The notes: a model not told the origin generated them from the letters alone. DNA of 44,144 bases from SOJZ01 sp964556565 (GCA_964556565.1 CAZKWF010000010.1:1-44144), one strand, 5' to 3'. Shown: positions 1 through 8,316, counted from the first letter of the stretch. Translations and numbers: made by a program.

Positions 1-151
1 CAGAATCAGGCATGTTCCAGATGTAAGAAAAATTACCGTACTTTGCCCAGTCGCCGGCATTGGCGCCTAAGTCATCTGCGTCTATGGATGTCACCGTCAG
101 AAAAACAAGAGAAAATGTCAGAAGAATAATTCTTTTCTGGGTTTGATTCAT
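1..151 (-). CDS. Secreted or membrane protein, N-terminal part only
   Basis: An open frame starts at the ATG whose complement is at 149-151 and runs off the left edge. The 50 visible residues begin MNQTQKRIILLTFSLVF, a short basic stretch followed by a hydrophobic core, which looks like a signal peptide or N-terminal membrane anchor. The next part, with GANAGDWAKYGNFSY, reads as the start of an exported domain. It lies 25 nt downstream of the PrsW-like gene on the same strand, so the two are probably co-transcribed. Function cannot be judged from 50 residues. Confidence 0.6.
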   Translation of the reverse strand, partial: MNQTQKRIILLTFSLVFLTVTSIDADDLGANAGDWAKYGNFSYIWNMPDS

Positions 152-175
152 GGCTTTTGCCTTTTGTTCCTTCAC

Positions 176-1114
176 TCAGTCTATATATCTCTTGCACTTG
201 GAACAATACCATCTATTGTATTCTTGAATATACGCCAAGGGCTGGTTGCAGGTTGGACATGTTGGGACAGTTCTGGGTGGCGGTGGAGGGGGAGCGATTT
301 TGGGATATAGGGGTGAAGGCTCGGGTAACGGCTCAAAGAAGCGTTGGAAGTTGAAGTGACCTCCTAGAAAATCTCTCAAGATGAAGGCGAAGACCGGAAA
401 GACTATGACGATGTCTAAGACAGTACTCAAATGGGGTGTAGCCCAGATGCCTCCCGCAGCCGGGAGCAACGTTGCAAAACCGTTCCAGATAGCGTGATTA
501 ATCATTCCCATAAACAAGAACAACAGGGGCAACCCAAAAACTGCCTCAAAAAAGCTCCTACTGACTGGTCTCTTAGAAACGAAAACAAAAACCCCTACTC
601 CTACAAATGCAGACCAAAGCGGATGCATAATTGGCGTCACCAAAAGCCTGATGAAAGCATCTACCCCTTGGAACCCTGAAACATAGAAAATGCTTTCAAA
701 GACCCCGAACCCAAACCCGGCTGCCGCACCCAAAGCGGCTCCATATCTTCGAGTTGGGAACATCTGCGGGATAGCGTATACAACTGCTAGCATACATATG
801 GCTTTGCAGGTTTCTTCTACAACAGGCATAAGAATAACAAAGGCTATCCAAGGAGCCCCAGCTAAGGCTGGCAAGATCGCGCGATTCATGGCCATGGCAA
901 TCAGGATACCTAAAAAAGCTGCGGAGACAAGTGCTACGAGGAACCCCATTATCGGCTCCATTTCGCTTTTAAACTGAGGGGGTCGCTCTAAGGCTGCTAG
1001 TTGGGCTCTTGTTGTTGAGAAAAAATTAGTTCTTGGTAAGTGAAATTCGCTACGCTTGCTCTCTGGAGGGGACGGCGGAGGTGGTGGGGGTGGCGGGTAG
1101 GATGGCTGAGTCAA
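176..1114 (-). CDS. PrsW-family intramembrane metalloprotease with C-terminal zinc ribbon
   Basis: The 312-residue protein has a proline-rich cytosolic N-terminus (residues 5-20), then about seven hydrophobic segments (55-265). Its conserved polar residues match the PrsW family: Glu-Glu at 100-101 (VVEETCK), Glu140 (GFGVFES), His164 (MHPLW) and His207 (NHAIWN). In bacterial PrsW these residues belong to a membrane-embedded metalloprotease site that cleaves anti-sigma factors. The C-terminus carries CPTC...CSKC, a zinc ribbon absent from classical PrsW, after another proline run. The start is TTG at 1114; no better in-frame start precedes the first membrane helix. The substrate is unknown, since archaea lack sigma/anti-sigma pairs. 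Confidence 0.8.
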   Translation of the reverse strand: MTQPSYPPPPPPPPSPPESKRSEFHLPRTNFFSTTRAQLAALERPPQFKSEMEPIMGFLVALVSAAFLGILIAMAMNRAILPALAGAPWIAFVILMPVVEETCKAICMLAVVYAIPQMFPTRRYGAALGAAAGFGFGVFESIFYVSGFQGVDAFIRLLVTPIMHPLWSAFVGVGVFVFVSKRPVSRSFFEAVFGLPLLFLFMGMINHAIWNGFATLLPAAGGIWATPHLSTVLDIVIVFPVFAFILRDFLGGHFNFQRFFEPLPEPSPLYPKIAPPPPPPRTVPTCPTCNQPLAYIQEYNRWYCSKCKRYID

Positions 1115-1488
1115 TACTCTTCACTTCGCATACTATTAATGAGACGAATTTCTGGTGAGACAAGATAAATCTCTTATGAACCACAAATTTGAACCACACA
1201 TACATACCACAAATACACCGTCATCACACATCAACTGCAAAATAAGACCAAAAGCAAGCTTCATCCCACCGTGCCATGAAATTCCCTGCATACGTACTTC
1301 CAAATTAGGGGGGGCTATAGGGGGTCTAATAAGAGAGAGATACGCAAAATAACGTGACAAAACGGTTAACTCCAAGACTTCCAATGCCAACAACGCAACA
1401 CCTGATGAAGAAACTAAAAAGAGAGGTAAACGTATATTATGAATTATCTACGAAACCTTAATACAATTTGGAATATGGTTTAAGTAAA
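1115..1488. other. Intergenic gap with no supported gene
   Basis: This 374-nt gap separates two divergently transcribed genes. It is AC-rich on the plus strand and has a short G run (TTAGGGGGGGCTATAGGGGG near 1306-1325). A minus-strand reading frame crosses it, but its composition is not protein-like and it has no SD motif, so I do not call it. The two flanking promoters probably lie here. Confidence 0.5.
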
Positions 1489-2175
1489 ATGACCGTTGAG
1501 AGAAATCTTCTAATATCCATTTTGAAGTTAACGAAAAAAGGACCAATCGAAAAGACTCTAATCACCAGAGATGCTCAAATTCCTGTTCAAGTTGCCGATG
1601 ATATACTGAGAGACTTTTCTAAAGCAGGCTTTGTTCAGTTAAAAGGCAAGGTAATCGAAGCTTCGCTGAACCAACGCGCAAAGATCGCTATCCACGCCAT
1701 AAAGTTGGGCGCAGACTTTGAAAGCGTGTGCAACTTTCTTGAATGGAACGAGTTTGAAAAAATCGCAGCTACAACATTCGAATTCAACCATTTCAACGTC
1801 ATAAAAGGCCTCCGTTTTAAAGGGGCTGGAAGAAGATGGGAAGTCGACATTCTTGGCTGTAGAGAACCCATCATCGTCAGTGCGGACTGCAAACACTGGC
1901 ATCAAGGCTGGACAAAATCGGCCATAACGAAAACAATTGTAGCCCAGATGGAAAGAACCCAAGCCTTAGCAAACGCAGTTCCTACGCTACGTGAAAAAAT
2001 AGGATTAGCTGACTGGAAAGAAGCAACACTAATTCCAATGGTCTTATCACTTTTTCCTGCTCCCCTCAAATTCTACAGAAACACACCAGTGGTTCCAATT
2101 TTGCAACTCCAAGACTTCCTAAACGGACTCCCAGCACACACAGATTGGATGACACACTTTTTCGCCTATCTTTAG
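1489..2175 (+). CDS. Winged-helix plus PD-(D/E)XK nuclease-like protein
   Basis: The 228-residue protein starts with a helical region resembling a winged helix (about residues 1-60, RNLLISILKLTKKGP onward). The central part has a restriction-endonuclease-like core: Glu81 and Glu88 in the helix before it, Asp120 in WEVDILG, and Asp133-x-Lys135 in SADCKHW. That order matches the Mrr/PD-(D/E)XK fold. Similar archaeal proteins are annotated only as restriction endonuclease-like. ATG at 1489 is preferred over TTG at 1468, seven codons upstream. No methyltransferase is nearby, so a classical restriction system is not supported. A role in DNA repair or processing is inference. Confidence 0.6.
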   Translation: MTVERNLLISILKLTKKGPIEKTLITRDAQIPVQVADDILRDFSKAGFVQLKGKVIEASLNQRAKIAIHAIKLGADFESVCNFLEWNEFEKIAATTFEFNHFNVIKGLRFKGAGRRWEVDILGCREPIIVSADCKHWHQGWTKSAITKTIVAQMERTQALANAVPTLREKIGLADWKEATLIPMVLSLFPAPLKFYRNTPVVPILQLQDFLNGLPAHTDWMTHFFAYL

Positions 2176-2442
2176 AGAAAAATGAACTTTTTATATACTT
2201 AGAAAAATTCTTACATAAAACAAGGTTTTTTATTGACAAAAATGTCTTTAAAAATAGTTTGTCTAAACGCATTTTAGAATAATTTCTTTAAAAAATTTCC
2301 TAACAGCAAATGAACTGATCCCAAGAAAGTCAAAATATAAACACCGCTGTTTCTTTGAACAGAAAAATTATGATTTTGTTACATAAAAATGTAAAGATAC
2401 TGAACGTATTTATAAAGGCACAATATTGAAATCTGCAAATGG
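2176..2442. other. AT-rich convergent gap with TATA-like words
   Basis: The gap lies between two convergent genes and is strongly AT-rich. It contains TTTATATACTT near 2189 and ATTTATAAAGG near 2408, both good archaeal TATA-box words, but no credible reading frame follows either. They may be chance matches, or may drive an unseen small RNA or antisense transcript. Confidence 0.3.
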
Positions 2443-2712
2443 TCATCCAATGACTTCAATAACGGTTCCGAGAGCTTGACCTGGTGCACCCTTCTTAAAA
2501 CGTGCTCTCACCAGACCCTTTTTTCCATGTAAAGCCACGATTTTTCCTCGAAGCTTACGTTCTCCAACAGGCCACGCCACCTTTCGGCCTACGAATCTTG
2601 CTGCTTCACCAGACGACTTGACATTGGAAAACTGGAGGATACATTCCTTAGGGCGCTGAGTCCTTGGGCCCGTCCTGTAACCTACGATGACGCCTTGAAC
2701 GACTTCAGACAT
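2443..2712 (-). CDS. rpl35ae: Large ribosomal subunit protein L35Ae (eL33)
   Basis: The 89-residue product shows the L35Ae pattern: an N-terminal beta strand GVIVGYRTGPRTQ, then QRPKECIL, GRKVAWPVG, and a C-terminal strand RGKIVALHGKKGLVRARFKKG. It is a small beta-barrel component of the 50S subunit, found in eukaryotes and a subset of archaea. ATG at 2712 (MSEVVQG) fits the family start better than GTG at 2721. It stands alone, with no other ribosomal gene next to it. The next gene upstream on the same strand is the integrase. Confidence 0.92.
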   Translation of the reverse strand: MSEVVQGVIVGYRTGPRTQRPKECILQFSNVKSSGEAARFVGRKVAWPVGERKLRGKIVALHGKKGLVRARFKKGAPGQALGTVIEVIG

Positions 2713-2934
2713 ACTTTTCACTTCACAAATCTATGTAGAACCTTCTTCAGCAATGTCCTATTTATTTGCTTCACTTTCACACAAGATAAAACATGAGCAA
2801 CATCGAAAAAGGGGCTTCATCATTTCTATTGAGCACTATAGCTTTCTGTTTTCGTGATCTTTCCCCGGCAGTGGGAAAAGTTTTCTTTCTTAATCAAACC
2901 ATCGATCAAAAGCGCCTTTCATTTCTTCAACATC

Positions 2935-3528
2935 CTACGTTAGCTCCCTGGCCAATCTTTCCCTTTGTTTACGTATATGCCTACGACTATAACCAATGTA
3001 AGGATCCACCGTTTTAGAAGCCTTCCAACCGAACCAAGCCATCATCTCAGGAATGGTTGTCTCAGGGTCTTCTAAGAATCTGGTTGCTCGGTTCAACCGG
3101 AAAAAGTGAGGGTAATGTTTAGGCATCAATCGTTTGACTATGCGCCACGCGGTAGGTCCTGAAATGTTCCACACTCTACGAGTAGGGTTAATTAACGTTC
3201 GCCTTGTCTTGTTCACCTTTTTTATAATCAGGTCAACATAAGGATAATCAACCGAGACCTCTAAGGGCTCCCTTTCTCCGCCTTTCTTAGGAGCGGCGTC
3301 AACAATTAATAAACCGTCTTTAATAGTGAAGTCTTCTTTTACTCGCTCTAAGGTTTCAGCCCTACGGACACCGAACCAATATAAGAAGGCCAGAAAGGAT
3401 TTGTCTCTTGAAGGCTTGACAAACTTCCCGTTCTCCATTATAGAACTGAACGTTTGAAAGTCTATCGGTGTTGTTTGTTTGCCATATTTGTAATGATGTT
3501 TGTGAGGGTTGCCTTTTCTCTTAACCAT
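2935..3528 (-). CDS. Short archaeal tyrosine recombinase (integrase)
   Basis: The 197-residue protein is a tyrosine recombinase catalytic domain. Arg55 sits in WFGVRRAE (the Arg I box), His141 and Arg144 in HFFRLNRATRF (the HxxR box), and the candidate nucleophile is Tyr177 in TVDPYIGYS. A basic tail follows. It is shorter than most integrases and has only about 40 residues before the catalytic region, so a separate core-binding domain is missing or minimal. The start is ATG at 3528. A frameshifted inverted copy lies immediately upstream on the plus strand. No tRNA or obvious att site is adjacent, so the host element is degraded or its ends were not recognised. Confidence 0.8.
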   Translation of the reverse strand: MVKRKGNPHKHHYKYGKQTTPIDFQTFSSIMENGKFVKPSRDKSFLAFLYWFGVRRAETLERVKEDFTIKDGLLIVDAAPKKGGEREPLEVSVDYPYVDLIIKKVNKTRRTLINPTRRVWNISGPTAWRIVKRLMPKHYPHFFRLNRATRFLEDPETTIPEMMAWFGWKASKTVDPYIGYSRRHIRKQRERLARELT

Positions 3529-3654
3529 GTTTGGAACCTTCTACCAGAAAAAATTCTTTGAAATAGAACATACATTTTATTTCATTTTAACATTAATATA
3601 AGTTTTCCCCAATATAATAGTAGAATTTCTATGTTGTAGAAAGACCGTTAGGCC

Positions 3655-3884
3655 TGGGATTTTTCACCTCGCACAGCCATCAACTCGTGAAACGCGCCAT
3701 GGGAGATCGTCACTATCCTCATTTTTTTCCGACTAAACCAAGCGACAAGGTTCCTAGAAGACCCAACAACGACGACACAGGAGATGAAGGCCTGTCGGTT
3801 GGAAAGCAGCGAAGACGGTGGATCCGCACATTGGATACAGCAGAAGGCGCATTCATAAACAAAGGGAGAGACTTGAAATGGAAT
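3655..3884 (+). pseudogene. Frameshifted tyrosine recombinase fragment, inverted copy of the neighbouring integrase
   Basis: Translating this stretch in all three plus frames gives consecutive pieces of the C-terminal half of the intact integrase: WDFSPRTA (intact WNISGPTA), VKRAMGDRHYPHFF (intact VKRLMPKHYPHFF), FFRLNQATRFLEDP (intact FFRLNRATRFLEDP) and GWKAAKTVDPHIGYSRR (intact GWKASKTVDPYIGYSRR). At least two frameshifts separate them, and the nucleophile Tyr of DPYIGYS is His here. The N-terminal half is absent. It is therefore a dead partial copy, oriented divergently from the intact gene. A longer plus-strand frame crosses it by chance. Confidence 0.85.
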
Positions 3885-4423
3885 CAGGATAGTTCGGACG
3901 CAAAAGTGGGGAAACTCGTTGATGCTTTTGTATCCGGATACATGATTCTTCCTTCCAAACAAGATCTGGTTAACATCAGTGAACATTATGAACCGATGTA
4001 TTATGCATTTCACCAATATCACCAAAGCTTACAAAGAATGCTTCACAAACAGAGCAAAACACCCTGTTTTGCCTACCGTAAACAACATAGAAACATTCTC
4101 ACTAATCAAAAAACCTGAAAATAAGCTTCTTCTAGTACACCTGCTTCATCACACCTGAGCTAAAAATAAAGCAACATCACCAACAAAAGGATACAAAAGC
4201 ATCAACAGGTTTAGTTACTTTTCTTTCCCAGTCATTCTGTGATAGACTTGGCTGTTATTTTTCTTTCACGCTAAGCATGTTTAGAGGTTTTCCTCAGTTG
4301 ATGGACTCTGCTGTTTGCATGCATGCACGATCCGTTCTCCTCGGAATTCTAACAATCATTAATCATTACCCACAAGATTTTTTATTCCTGGAATTGCAAG
4401 TCTTTCAATAAGAGGAAACTAAA
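3885..4423. other. Non-coding stretch after the integrase remnant
   Basis: No credible gene is visible in these 540 nt. The first part may be more decayed mobile-element DNA. At 4316-4327 lies TGCATGCATGCA, one of the dispersed palindromic motifs described in the findings. The last 50 nt hold an AT-rich element (TTTTTTATTCC near 4378) and AAGAGGAAAC just before the next start, which should be the promoter and ribosome binding site of the YjbQ gene. Confidence 0.5.
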
Positions 4424-4828
4424 ATGAGAATCGTTAACGAAAGCCTTACGTTCTCCACCAGGGGCGAAATCGACTTTGTTGATCTTACTGACAGAGTCCA
4501 AGAAGTCGTGAAAAGCGCAGGCATCAAGAACGGTCTAGCCCACGTGTTTGCCCCTCACGCCACAGGCATAATAGTCCTAACAGAACATGAACCAAGTCTA
4601 CTCAATGACATCAGAAACGTCCTCGAAAAACTGATTCCTAAACGCGGCCCTTATCAGCATCCATCCAACGCTCACTCGCATCTACGATCGATGCTTTTCC
4701 CCCCAGACAGGACGTTGCCTATAGTTGACGGACGAGTTGTTTTAGGTACATGGCAGTCTCTGCTTTTCATTGAAACTGACGTTTATCCAAGAAGAAGAAC
4801 AGTGGTTGTACAGGTAATCGGTGAATAG
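4424..4828 (+). CDS. YjbQ/UPF0047 family protein
   Basis: The 134-residue protein matches the whole YjbQ/UPF0047 family. It has the metal-site motif HATGIIVLTEHEP (about residues 46-58), NAHSHLRS (about 83-90) and the C-terminal signature LGTWQSLLFIETD followed by PRRRTVVVQV. Members are trimeric metal-binding proteins; some complement thiamine-phosphate synthase mutants weakly, and the physiological substrate is unsettled. ATG at 4424 follows the SD-like AAGAGGAAAC. A short plus-strand frame overlaps its stop. Nothing around it belongs to thiamine synthesis. Confidence 0.9.
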   Translation: MRIVNESLTFSTRGEIDFVDLTDRVQEVVKSAGIKNGLAHVFAPHATGIIVLTEHEPSLLNDIRNVLEKLIPKRGPYQHPSNAHSHLRSMLFPPDRTLPIVDGRVVLGTWQSLLFIETDVYPRRRTVVVQVIGE

Positions 4829-4991
4829 ACAACTAGCTAAAAGTCTGCTGACAAAAGCGCAATATCACGCAAAAGATAAAATTATCGACAACTGCACTGT
4901 CACCCGTTTGTTTAGAGCCAGACGAGCAGCCAGTTGCATTGGTGGAGTCTATTTCCTGCAAGCAAATGGGTACGTTTGTTCTTCGGTTTAG
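4821..4991 (+). CDS. Short ORF, possibly a Fic/Doc-like remnant
   Basis: A 56-residue frame starts with GTG inside the last codons of the YjbQ gene (overlap 8 nt). Its end, RRAASCIGGVYFLQANGY, weakly recalls the region after the Fic/Doc HxFx(D/E)GNKR motif, where Doc proteins read roughly RTA...FL..NGY. The His, Gly-Asn-Lys motif itself is not present. It may be a decayed fragment or chance. I list it because of the overlap and the residue pattern. Confidence 0.2.
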   Translation: MNRQLAKSLLTKAQYHAKDKIIDNCTVTRLFRARRAASCIGGVYFLQANGYVCSSV

Positions 4992-5308
4992 TTGTCATGG
5001 TCTTTAAAGGTGTAGTGCGCTTTGTTAATTGCAAAAAAGCATTTTTTGATACCGTTGATTGATATCTTTGCGTCCTTTATCTAAAGAGTGAAGAATTCGG
5101 TTGAATTCGCCTTGTGTAAATACTCAAAAAGTAGATTAGTAGCCTGCTTTTTAGGAGTTCATTGCGAAGCGGCGATTGATAACATGCTATTGATAGTTAG
5201 AAAAATCTGGAAACTTTTGGTTCTTCTTCACCTTATATAAACTTCGATAATTTTCGGATGTGTGCAATGACACAAACGTAGCTTCAGAATCGCACCTACA
5301 TAACCGCT
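4992..5308. other. Non-coding gap with a strong orphan TATA box
   Basis: The gap lies between convergent genes. It has a nearly symmetric TATA word, CCTTATATAAACTT, at 5231-5244, but no credible reading frame follows in either direction. A transcript from it would be a non-coding RNA, or antisense to the end of the cyclophilin fusion. It also holds a close direct repeat of GAATTCG (5092 and 5103). Nothing else was recognised. Confidence 0.35.
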
Positions 5309-7099
5309 TTAATTAAGAACTTCTGCTTTGATTATTATGACGTCTTCCAGAGGCCTATCATTTTCGTCTGTCTCTACTCCTGCAATATTGTCAACCACAT
5401 CCATTCCTTGTATCACTTTCCCAAAAACTGGATGTGCTGAATCCAAGTGGCTATTGTCCACAAGATTAATGAAAAACTGACTGCTTCCAGTGTTTGGACC
5501 GGCATTCGCCATAGCTATTGTGCCCCTTTCGTTTCTATTATGATCTGTAAATTCATCCGGTATTGTGGGTATTGATGGATCTCCATATCCTGTTCCAGTA
5601 GGATCTCCTCCCTGAATCATAAAGCCACTGATTACTCTGTGAAAAATAGTGCCATCATAGACCCCTTGTTGGGTCAGGTTCTTGAAATTTGCTGTTGTAA
5701 TCGGCATGTCATCATACAACTCAATAGTAATATCACCCATATTTGTCTCAAGCAAAACCCTATTTGCGCTTGGACCATCTTCGCTGACTATAGGTTGCAT
5801 GGCTGCATTTTGGTATGCGATTGTGCTGTTGCCACGCCATTCGTTCATGTATCTTGTCATGTTTTGAGTGTTGGTCCAGTTGTTGGTTTTGCTGTATATT
5901 ACTTCGATTCCGCTTCGGTCTACGTAATGTCCCGCATATGTGAAGTTGTTCCATGCTAATGTATAATCGTGGCTTGCCTTGTCTATTTCTTTGATTTCGT
6001 TCCACGCAGTCCTGATTAGGTCATGTCGTTCTGTAATCCATGTTTGATAATAATCACCAATGACTTCCTGCAAAGTTTGGTTATAGCCCTCGACGTGGGG
6101 AAAGTTCAGGTCAAATGGACCGTACTCTGATGGAAACTCGTTTGCATCTTGACGCATGGGCAAATGATATTTTCCGATTATGTTCTGTGCTCGTTCAGTT
6201 AAAACGTAGTCTACGAATGCTTTCGCTTCACTTAGATGTGTGCCCTTGGTGAATATGGCAATTGGGTCTGGTTGCAGGACTGTCTCGTTGAGGTAGGTGA
6301 AGTCCACATAGGGAGCGGAGGCTGCCATTACATCATACGCGTAGAAATCCGGAACTACTGCTAAGGGTAGGAAATTTGATGAGACCTCCCATGTGCTGTG
6401 TATTTCGTTGATATCATAATGTCTGATGAAAGCAGATAGTTTAACCAGATATTCCCATCCGTCAGTCCAGTTTTCGCTTTCAAGAATCAGCATGACAAAG
6501 GGTGACATAAGTTCAGACATAACGGGATCGGTCATGGTTATACTTCCTTCGTATTCGTCAAGCGCCAAATCTGCCCAACTCTGAGGTTTGGACAAGCCTT
6601 CGCTGATGAGGTGATCCTCGTTGTACATTACTCCTAAGCCGTACAGACTTGCTGCGTACCAACGGGGAGTGCTTTGGCTTAAATCAACTAAGGGACAGGA
6701 GTAACAGGTTTCGTTTATTTCACCGTTGAGAAAGGGAGTTGCGTTATAGGCAAGTAAAGCACTGCCTGCCTTTTCAAAGAGGGAGAGTGGCCCTCCCCAC
6801 CAAATTTCTGCGTTAGGCTTCCATGGAGCGGTTGTTGCCTTTTCGTGTGTAGTTTGTGGGTCAGTTCGTATCAGCGTAACTTCTATGGGACGCCCGTACC
6901 ATTCTTTGAAGTCGGCTATTACTTCATTTATCATCTGATCTGGTTGATTGTGAAGAATACGGAGGTGTGCGGGGTGAGGTATGACGTAGGTGTAGTAGCT
7001 TGCGCCGACTATGCTGACCGCAAAAATGCCAGCTATAACAATGATAGCAATAGCGGAAGTGGATAGTTTCAGTGTATGTGAGCCTCCTTGATAGTGCAA
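5309..7099 (-). CDS. Membrane-anchored solute-binding protein fused to a cyclophilin-type peptidyl-prolyl isomerase
   Basis: One continuous 596-residue frame. Residues 10-35 form a signal or anchor helix. Residues about 45-345 resemble an ABC-type solute-binding protein of the Fe(III)/COG1840 class: WWGGPLSLFEKAG, GLGVMYNEDHL, PQSWADLALDEYEGSITMTDP, and an AKAFVDYVLTERAQ helix. A helical, Asn-rich linker follows. Residues 448-596 are a full cyclophilin domain with ETNMGDITIELY, the catalytic Arg488 in FHRVI, QGGDPTGTG, SSQFFI and HPVFGKV. The protein should act outside the membrane. No permease or ATPase gene is next to it. The longest frame begins at TTG 7099, but AAGGAGG (7083-7089) lies downstream of that codon and 10 nt before an in-frame CTG at 7072, which may be the real start. 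Confidence 0.85.
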   Translation of the reverse strand: MHYQGGSHTLKLSTSAIAIIVIAGIFAVSIVGASYYTYVIPHPAHLRILHNQPDQMINEVIADFKEWYGRPIEVTLIRTDPQTTHEKATTAPWKPNAEIWWGGPLSLFEKAGSALLAYNATPFLNGEINETCYSCPLVDLSQSTPRWYAASLYGLGVMYNEDHLISEGLSKPQSWADLALDEYEGSITMTDPVMSELMSPFVMLILESENWTDGWEYLVKLSAFIRHYDINEIHSTWEVSSNFLPLAVVPDFYAYDVMAASAPYVDFTYLNETVLQPDPIAIFTKGTHLSEAKAFVDYVLTERAQNIIGKYHLPMRQDANEFPSEYGPFDLNFPHVEGYNQTLQEVIGDYYQTWITERHDLIRTAWNEIKEIDKASHDYTLAWNNFTYAGHYVDRSGIEVIYSKTNNWTNTQNMTRYMNEWRGNSTIAYQNAAMQPIVSEDGPSANRVLLETNMGDITIELYDDMPITTANFKNLTQQGVYDGTIFHRVISGFMIQGGDPTGTGYGDPSIPTIPDEFTDHNRNERGTIAMANAGPNTGSSQFFINLVDNSHLDSAHPVFGKVIQGMDVVDNIAGVETDENDRPLEDVIIIKAEVLN

Positions 7100-7194
7100 C
7101 CATACAGAAGAATTACGTTAATAGTTTTCGGTTAAAGAATCCCAAAAAAACATTGGTATTTTGTTTCAGATGTTCGTTTTAGTCAGGCCTAAAT

Positions 7195-7674
7195 ATGAAA
7201 ACCTGCTTTTACTACAAGGTACTAATATCAACGCTTGGAGCGAGTGGGATGGGCAAACGTATGGAAAGATGGATTGCCTGCCTGATGGTTGGGCTGGATG
7301 AGCATGTTGATGAGGAGACACGAGTCAGATTGTTGGAGCAATGCGGGCGACAATGTATATCTCAGAGCTTAATCAAGAAGGCGCAAGGCATTTACAAGAA
7401 ATCAGAGAATATAGATGAGTTTCTAGACAAGTTTGGGAAAGTCTACAAGCACCTACGTAGAGAAGGAGACAGTGTCTACCTTGTCTATCCAAAATGTTAC
7501 TGTTCGTTTGTGAACAAAATTCCTCCAAGCAATCTCTCGGCAACATACTGTAACTGCTCTCGAGGATGGGCGAAGGCGTTGTTTGAGGGAGCTTTGGGGA
7601 GACCAGTTGAAGTCATCATGGAAAAATCAATTGTAAAAGGAGATAAACAGTGTAAGTTCCGAATCGTTTTATAA
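7195..7674 (+). CDS. Cysteine-rich conserved protein, DUF6144/V4R-like
   Basis: The 159-residue protein has a characteristic cysteine pattern: CGRQC near residues 50-54, then YPKCYCSF, TYCNCSRGWAK, and a C-terminal FEGALGRPVEVIMEKSI...CKFRI. The last part resembles the ligand-binding fold of V4R-like proteins and the DUF6144 family, in which the cysteines may bind a metal or cluster. An in-frame ATG at 7249 (GKRMERWIACLMVG) is an alternative start and may be the true one, since the 18 preceding residues look poorly conserved. The enzyme activity is unknown. Confidence 0.6.
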   Translation: MKTCFYYKVLISTLGASGMGKRMERWIACLMVGLDEHVDEETRVRLLEQCGRQCISQSLIKKAQGIYKKSENIDEFLDKFGKVYKHLRREGDSVYLVYPKCYCSFVNKIPPSNLSATYCNCSRGWAKALFEGALGRPVEVIMEKSIVKGDKQCKFRIVL

Positions 7675-7699
7675 ACGCCTGTGGTCTTTAACACAATGG

Positions 7700-8050
7700 T
7701 TAGACCAAGATTTCTTCATTTGTTTTTACCCTGCCGTTTTCGATGGGTATTCCCTCTTCCTCTAAAAGAGCCTTTCTTGATTCGGCTCCTTTCTTCTCTC
7801 CTCCAAATCCACCATCAGATTTGACAACACGGTGGCATGGAACTATGGGTGCAAGCGGATTCTTATGCAGGGCGTTACCAACAGCCCGGTAAGCACGTGG
7901 TCTACCAATCTTTTTGGCAATCCCCTTGTACGTGCTAACCTTTCCCTTCGGAATCTTGAATGTGGCAACTAGGACTGCTTTTTCGAATTCCGTCTTATCC
8001 CTTAAGAAGTTGATTACATCCTCCTCGCTTTTGACCTCCTCTTTCTTCAT
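7700..8050 (-). CDS. ogt: Methylated-DNA--protein-cysteine methyltransferase, catalytic domain only
   Basis: The 116-residue protein is the C-terminal domain of O6-alkylguanine-DNA alkyltransferase. It has the helix-turn-helix segment with GKVSTYKGIAKKIGRPRAYRAVGNAL and the active-site PCHRVV with acceptor Cys72, then GGFGG. The N-terminal RNase H-like domain of the usual 150-200-residue enzymes is absent. The acceptor Cys is retained, unlike alkyltransferase-like ATL proteins, where it is Trp. It should repair O6-alkylguanine by transferring the alkyl group to itself. ATG at 8050 follows GAAGGGATGG. Confidence 0.9.
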   Translation of the reverse strand: MKKEEVKSEEDVINFLRDKTEFEKAVLVATFKIPKGKVSTYKGIAKKIGRPRAYRAVGNALHKNPLAPIVPCHRVVKSDGGFGGEKKGAESRKALLEEEGIPIENGRVKTNEEILV

Positions 8051-8085
8051 AAACCATCCCTTCTACAAAATACCCTTAAGCCTCG

Positions 8086-8095
8086 TTTTTAAGTC
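8086..8095 (-). promoter_or_regulatory. TATA box of the alkyltransferase gene
   Basis: On the minus strand this reads GACTTAAAAA. It is centred about 40 nt before the ATG at 8050, giving a predicted transcript start near 8064 and a leader of about 14 nt that contains the GAAGGG ribosome-binding sequence. Confidence 0.4.
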
Positions 8096-8305
8096 TTAGC
8101 GCGCGCATCTTGGCTTTGTTATGTGAGACACTTGGTATCCGACATGCATGCATACATGTGAGCCGATGTTTCGCAAACGAGAGTAAAAAGTTTGAGTAAA
8201 ATGTCAAAACTTCGAGTATTTTGCTTCTTTTGCATATAGTGGAGATATGCCCGCAACCTCCCCATTTTTGGACGATAAAGATTCTGAACATTCATATGAA
8301 AGATA

Positions 8306-8316
8306 ATACTATAAGT
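8306..8316 (+). promoter_or_regulatory. TATA box supporting a leaderless TTG start
   Basis: AATACTATAAG is centred about 26 nt before the TTG at 8338, so transcription should begin at or next to that codon. This fits leaderless translation and explains the absence of an SD motif before the regulator gene. Confidence 0.5.

Noticed and set aside
1136..1393. Minus-strand 85-codon frame between two divergent genes
   Set aside because: No SD, no domain, poor composition; the region looks like promoter DNA.
3687..4118. 143-codon plus-strand frame
   Set aside because: It is a chance join across the frameshifted integrase remnant; only its first part aligns to the intact protein, and other pieces align in other frames.
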